Shown here one piece after another: positions 34,413 through 38,729 of a stretch of 38,729 nt of DNA (positions are counted from its first letter, which is position 1; every line of letters starts with the position of its first letter). The position numbers and the translations under genes were made by a program. The stretch comes from Bacteroidales bacterium (GTDB lineage Bacteria > Bacteroidota > Bacteroidia > Bacteroidales > UBA12077). The notes under the pieces are model-generated. The model had not been told where the DNA came from, did no database searches, and saw only the letters and a list, made by a program, of their open reading frames with translations. The stretch lies in NCBI GenBank assembly GCA_028282785.1, contig JANQHE010000059.1, forward strand, positions 1 to 38,729, written 5' to 3'.

Positions 34413-36515
34413 CTATTCGTTTATAATTACTACGGTAGTTGTAAGTTTCTCTTTTTTATTCCCAATTCCAAGGTAATAACTACCGGCAGGTAGATCATGC
34501 ACCGGAATTTTTTTGGTTTGCCCCGATAAATAGTTATATACTTCTTCGGAATAAACAATTTGCCCCTCAATACTTGTAAGCTCTACCCTTAAACTTGTTT
34601 TCCGCTCACAAATTAATGACCATTTTATAAAATCATAAACAGGATTCGGATATACAACCAGATCGTGAGCTTCTTTAATATCAATGAATGGAGTCCGGAC
34701 CTCAAATTTAACCAGCAAACTATCGGTATATTCGCAGTTTAAGCTATCTACAACATTTAACCACACATCAATCTGATGATTATATTCACCTTGTGAAGAA
34801 ATATACTGAACCGGCATGGTATAATTGTTGTGCCATAAATAGCTTTCCATACCTTCGGGCCCTTGTAAAGTTATACTCTGATCGGTAAATAAAATTGTAT
34901 CGTTCCCCAGGTTAAATAACGGACCTGGCTTTAAATTGATTTCAATTGTGTCGCGCACCAGGCAGGCATATGCATCCGTCATTTCAACAAAGTAGGTTCC
35001 CGGTTCAGAAATGGTGATTTTTTTATCGGTGGATAATCCATTGTTCCAACTGATATTTTCATATTTACCTTCAATCTTTAATTCGGTTTCTCCATACTTA
35101 CAGATATACGTTTCTCCCTTAATTACATTTGGATGATCAGGGCAGTTATGATATTTAGCGATAAAAATATCTTCCTCACCCTGTGACTTTAAATTGAATC
35201 TTTCATTTTTAATATTATTCTTGAAGCTACCGCTTAAGAAAATGTTACCTTGTTTATCCAAAGTACTATGGTTACTTGAAACATTGTTTTTACCTCCTAT
35301 ACTTTCGGCCCATATAACTGTTCCTTGAGGATTGATCTGTGAAACAAAAGCTGTTGCTTTTCCTTTTAATGCACTCAACTGCATAGTATCCAGTACCAAA
35401 GTGTCATTAAATGTTCCGTTTAACATAATTCCACCAACAGGATTCAACAAAATATGATTTGCATAATCGGTATATGGAGATCCATAACTTTTTATCCACA
35501 AGGGCTTTCCCAGAGTATCCAATTTTGCGGCAAAAAAGTCCATAGCTCCTTTACTTGCCAATTCATGTTCCTTATATTGAAATGAATGTGTGAAATTACC
35601 GGAAACATAAAGATCACCATTAACCGTAGGAGCAAGTGCAGTAAGTTCAATATAACTTGTATTACCAAATTCATAAAACTCGTTTAAACCTAACTGATGG
35701 TTTAATACCATGATAACCGAACCTGTCTTATTAGCAGGAACATCAAGTTTATTATCATCTAAAACGAGCTCTCCCTGGTAAGAGATAGCCATGTATATTT
35801 TACCATTATCGATACCGGCAAGGGATGTGATCACATCTTTAGCTTTACTACCAAAAGATTTTAGTTCTTTCAGTTCACCGCTACCGGTAAAATAAGCCAG
35901 GAAAATATCTTCCTTACCCTTGCTTTTTATTTTTTTATTGTCAATAGTAAAAGTTTTTTTGAACGTACCCGCAACAAAAATACCAGCAGTTTGACTGTGA
36001 TAAATTTGATACATCGAAGCCGGATGTTCTATCGGTATTTTTTTGATCCATTGTAATTTTCCATCGCTGTTAAGTTTACAAAGGATCAATTTTTTATTTT
36101 CACCCTCCAGTTTTTCTTTTCCGACTTCTGCTTCGCCTGTTATAATTCCGCCTATAATGAGTTCATTATTCGCTGTGATATACATGGCTGTTAGTTTATC
36201 GGCTTGCGTACCTCCAGCATCCCATAGCCATTTAAGTTTTCCTTTTTGAGTATATTTTGCAACAAAAAGATCTTGTTTTCCATTACTGTCAGCCAATTTA
36301 CGTTTCCCGATTAAATCACCGGAATATGCACCTCCAATGTAAATATTTCCCTCGGTATCTGTTTGCATTCCGTTCACATAATCCCAACCGGGACCACCTA
36401 CTCTATTGATCCACTGCCAAACCTTTTCTTTATGTTGGCTATTTGTTATTGTAGCCTGCAGTAACAATAAAACAATTATAACCAGGCTAATATACTTTTG
36501 TTTCTTTGTTTTCAT
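34413..36515 (-). CDS. Secreted repeat protein with T9SS C-terminal sorting domain
   Basis: A 700-residue protein with a signal peptide (to ITNSQ). Residues ~35-450 contain SBBP-like beta-propeller repeats (GNIYIGGAYSGDLIGK, GDLYVSGNFTHSF, GNIFLSGSFKNNI with AKYTQKGKLKWLWDAGG). Two Ig-like/PKD-type domains follow (ISWNNGLSTDKKITISEPGT, LGNDTILFTDQSITL). A type A T9SS sorting domain ends the protein (DLVVYPNPVYDFIKWSL to TTVVIINE, ~620-700). It lies four bases before the RHS gene and 20 after the YD-repeat gene, so the three form one operon. It is likely exposed on the cell surface. Confidence 0.85.
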   Translation of the reverse strand: MKTKKQKYISLVIIVLLLLQATITNSQHKEKVWQWINRVGGPGWDYVNGMQTDTEGNIYIGGAYSGDLIGKRKLADSNGKQDLFVAKYTQKGKLKWLWDAGGTQADKLTAMYITANNELIIGGIITGEAEVGKEKLEGENKKLILCKLNSDGKLQWIKKIPIEHPASMYQIYHSQTAGIFVAGTFKKTFTIDNKKIKSKGKEDIFLAYFTGSGELKELKSFGSKAKDVITSLAGIDNGKIYMAISYQGELVLDDNKLDVPANKTGSVIMVLNHQLGLNEFYEFGNTSYIELTALAPTVNGDLYVSGNFTHSFQYKEHELASKGAMDFFAAKLDTLGKPLWIKSYGSPYTDYANHILLNPVGGIMLNGTFNDTLVLDTMQLSALKGKATAFVSQINPQGTVIWAESIGGKNNVSSNHSTLDKQGNIFLSGSFKNNIKNERFNLKSQGEEDIFIAKYHNCPDHPNVIKGETYICKYGETELKIEGKYENISWNNGLSTDKKITISEPGTYFVEMTDAYACLVRDTIEINLKPGPLFNLGNDTILFTDQSITLQGPEGMESYLWHNNYTMPVQYISSQGEYNHQIDVWLNVVDSLNCEYTDSLLVKFEVRTPFIDIKEAHDLVVYPNPVYDFIKWSLICERKTSLRVELTSIEGQIVYSEEVYNYLSGQTKKIPVHDLPAGSYYLGIGNKKEKLTTTVVIINE

Positions 36516-36535
36516 TTGTTCTGATTTTTAATTGT

Positions 36536-38729
36536 TTATTGAACTTGAGTTGCATACTTATATTCATATTCTTTAATTACAATACCATCCTGATCTAGTA
36601 CCTCTTCTAACCTTCCAAAAACATCATACCTGTAATAAATGGTCTGTCCTCTTTGATTTGTTTCAGAGGTTATTCCTAATAAAGGACTATAAGTGTAAAA
36701 GGTCACTACACCGTCTGTGGTACCTACAGCTAACTTTAAGGTACTTATATCAGAATCGATATCTGTTTTCTGATCGCTTCCGGATAAGGTATAGCCATTT
36801 ACCACTGCTTGTATTCCGTCAACGTTCAGTCCGGAATTATTGCTTTGAATCTTTATAACCGGATATTGCGAATTGTAGGCCCAAACATAATATGTTGTAA
36901 TATTACTGTCTTTTGTAACTTTTTTTATTCTTCCTTCAGAATTATAACTCACTGAATTTTTATGAGTAAATGTGTATGGATCATTCTCTTCAAATAATAT
37001 ATCGGTTTTTGATTGCATATGATAGATATTTGTAAGATCACCATTATTATCATATTCAAATTGTGAACCTGAAGCCAACGTAGAACCATTGTAAGTTCTT
37101 TTATCAATAGGTTTGTTTAGAATGTTCTTACCTATTAATGTACTGTAGTTACTTGCTGACGAGTTATAATCCTGCGGGTATCTATATTTTTTAACATTTT
37201 CAGTTCCATCACTATTAAATGTTTTAATTTCCGTAGGTAAACAATGACCCGGATTATCATATTTGTATTCAATAGTCTTTATAACTGAATCTTCAGTAAA
37301 ATAGGAAGTTTCTGTTGTTTTACTTTTATATTTCCATCCGGCTTCGTGTGTATAAGTTATCCAGGAATATTCGGTGTTTGCCTGATAGTTAGATTTTAAT
37401 ATATATGTTGCTTTTACTCCCGGAATCAAAGTAAAGTTAGGCTCACCAACCTGGTCATTAAATGTATAATAATTGTTTGTTTCTCTTATCTTATTATTAT
37501 TATTATCAAAATAAATTTGTTTTGTAAGTAAGCCTCTTTGCCAGTCTCTTGAAATAGTAGGCGGAAAAGGGTTAGCCCTTATTTCTTGATCCTGGTAAGT
37601 TCTCGAATTGGTATAAAAAAACTCAACGGAACCATTTTCACCATTTTCACCATGTAATTCAACAACTTTTTGATAGGCAACATCAGCACCATGGGTTTTA
37701 GCTCCCTGTCCCAAATTATGTGAACTACGTGCCAAATAAACAAAAGGGTCTCCTTCATTTGGAAAACCAGTCGGACCTGTACCAGTTACATTTAAATGTT
37801 TAATGTTATATGTATACTTAGGAAAATGTGCGGTTAAAATTCCGTTTGATGTTCCATCCTGCTCTTCATACACATATTTTTTCACGATAGGTGTAGCCGT
37901 GCTGTTATCCCAACTGCTAATCTTTTTTATTCTTAACCCACCTGCCAGTTTCGATTTTTCAACCTCGCCTGTAACGTACTCGGTATAATTAAGGGTTAAA
38001 TCAGCCTGGTCATTACCGGAGGTCATAATAAACTCAAAATCATAGGTGCCACTTTCAACCAGAAGCGTTTCATCAGCTCTTGCTATATATGATTTGATGG
38101 TTGTCCCACTTTTTTTAATTCTTAATATTACAACATCCTCCATCATATAAGGCTGGGATTCAAAATCAATAAATATGTATTGCTCATGATCGAAAGTAAC
38201 CTGGAATCCATCGTTGATATACGTGGCATGATAAATTTTGGAAACGTTATTTTCTCTTATATATTCATCAATTTTAGTTGACTTTATATAAGAATATCTA
38301 TGGGGCTCATATTCAAATTCTGTATAGCCGCCTGTTGGGTATACTATTTTTTCAAGTATTCCGCCATATAAATATGCTTCGTTAGGTTCCCTGTTGGCAC
38401 CAGCTAATACTTCATTTCCTAATTGCATGGAAGGGACTAATGTTGTATTAACAGCTCCGTTGTAATATCCCCAGTGATCCTGTGATTTTGACCCACGCTT
38501 TGGAATATTATTTTCATTATAAAAAAACTGATAAGGTGGCAACTCTTCTTGTTGGTTTTGGCCAGATTCTGTTATGCTAACCAATTTTAACCGTTTATCT
38601 TTATATGTAGTACCTCCTGATGATAGATAGCCATAATTGAAACTAAACTTTTTCAATTCAATATTATCTTTATCTCTAATACTTATGGAACCCAGCTTAA
38701 CTCTATTTGCACCGGAACTTAAATCATCT
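36536..38729 (-). CDS. YD-repeat protein, 5' end outside the window
   Basis: The C-terminal ~730 residues of a larger protein. The frame stays open to the window edge (upstream residues ANRVKLGSISIRDKDNIELK), so the TTG at 38656 is not its start. Visible features are YPTGGYTEFEYEPHRYSYI, repeated Y-x2-DG/N motifs (VKKYVYEEQDGTSNG, IEYKYDNPGHCLPTEI, FEYDNNGDLTNIYHM, YYRYDVFGRLEEVLDQDG), and a C-terminus just after the last YD repeat (EYEYKYATQVQ). It lacks an RHS core and a tip. In Bacteroidota such proteins often precede a DUF6443 RHS protein, as here with a T9SS-sorted protein between. Confidence 0.8.
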   Translation of the reverse strand, partial: DDLSSGANRVKLGSISIRDKDNIELKKFSFNYGYLSSGGTTYKDKRLKLVSITESGQNQQEELPPYQFFYNENNIPKRGSKSQDHWGYYNGAVNTTLVPSMQLGNEVLAGANREPNEAYLYGGILEKIVYPTGGYTEFEYEPHRYSYIKSTKIDEYIRENNVSKIYHATYINDGFQVTFDHEQYIFIDFESQPYMMEDVVILRIKKSGTTIKSYIARADETLLVESGTYDFEFIMTSGNDQADLTLNYTEYVTGEVEKSKLAGGLRIKKISSWDNSTATPIVKKYVYEEQDGTSNGILTAHFPKYTYNIKHLNVTGTGPTGFPNEGDPFVYLARSSHNLGQGAKTHGADVAYQKVVELHGENGENGSVEFFYTNSRTYQDQEIRANPFPPTISRDWQRGLLTKQIYFDNNNNKIRETNNYYTFNDQVGEPNFTLIPGVKATYILKSNYQANTEYSWITYTHEAGWKYKSKTTETSYFTEDSVIKTIEYKYDNPGHCLPTEIKTFNSDGTENVKKYRYPQDYNSSASNYSTLIGKNILNKPIDKRTYNGSTLASGSQFEYDNNGDLTNIYHMQSKTDILFEENDPYTFTHKNSVSYNSEGRIKKVTKDSNITTYYVWAYNSQYPVIKIQSNNSGLNVDGIQAVVNGYTLSGSDQKTDIDSDISTLKLAVGTTDGVVTFYTYSPLLGITSETNQRGQTIYYRYDVFGRLEEVLDQDGIVIKEYEYKYATQVQ

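Noticed and set aside
1-38729. CRISPR array, tRNA or rRNA genes, riboswitch
   Set aside because: No regularly spaced direct repeats, cloverleaf sequence or known aptamer core was seen; repeats found are palindromes, transposon ends or the RHS linker blocks.

Overview
The window looks like a chromosomal segment of an AT-rich member of the Bacteroidota, probably an anaerobic or fermentative one near the Bacteroidales/Marinilabiliales. The evidence is type IX secretion (T9SS) C-terminal sorting domains, many SpII lipoproteins, promoters of the TTG-N19-TAnnTTTG type, SpvB/DUF6443-style RHS proteins, and a pta-ackA-ptb-buk fermentation operon. Almost every gene is on the minus strand. No tRNA, rRNA or CRISPR array was seen.

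Region 1 (1-11,900) is core metabolism and housekeeping. A four-gene operon (pta, ackA, ptb, buk) converts acetyl-CoA and butyryl-CoA to acids plus ATP and ends in a strong hairpin terminator. Next come aroE and a DUF368 membrane protein (overlapping by one base), a cytoplasmic TPR protein with a near-consensus promoter, a large lipoprotein related to GH84/GH20 glycosidases whose catalytic acid pair is not visible, and a small outer-membrane beta-barrel protein. A plus-strand LVIVD-repeat lipoprotein (12,015-13,286) follows.

Region 2 (13,300-25,750) is RHS locus 1, read right to left. It holds an S74-chaperone tail-fibre-like protein, a small protein that is little more than a T9SS sorting domain, and a 2046-residue SpvB/FG-GAP/RHS protein. 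Behind the RHS protein is an array of displaced RHS C-terminal tips, each followed by its own lipoprotein gene and a hairpin terminator. A block of about 240-285 bp is nearly identical in the RHS gene and in two of the orphan tips, as expected for recombinational tip swapping. The array ends where an internally deleted REP-associated transposon (RAYT) cuts off the last tip.

Region 3 (25,750-30,100) is accessory. It has a hypothetical lipoprotein, a higBA toxin-antitoxin pair with a palindromic operator, several very small membrane-protein genes, a full RAYT element with a one-base frameshift in its transposase, and a 5'-truncated XRE regulator beside that element.

Region 4 (30,100-38,729) is RHS locus 2, again right to left: a large YD-repeat protein that runs off the window, a T9SS-sorted repeat protein, a DUF6443 RHS protein with a 200-residue variable tip, and a candidate lipoprotein immunity gene overlapping it. 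In both loci the RHS protein has a Sec signal but no T9SS sorting domain, and the gene just upstream has one. The main hypothesis is that these are T9SS-associated polymorphic-toxin-like loci with lipoprotein immunity and a stored set of tips.
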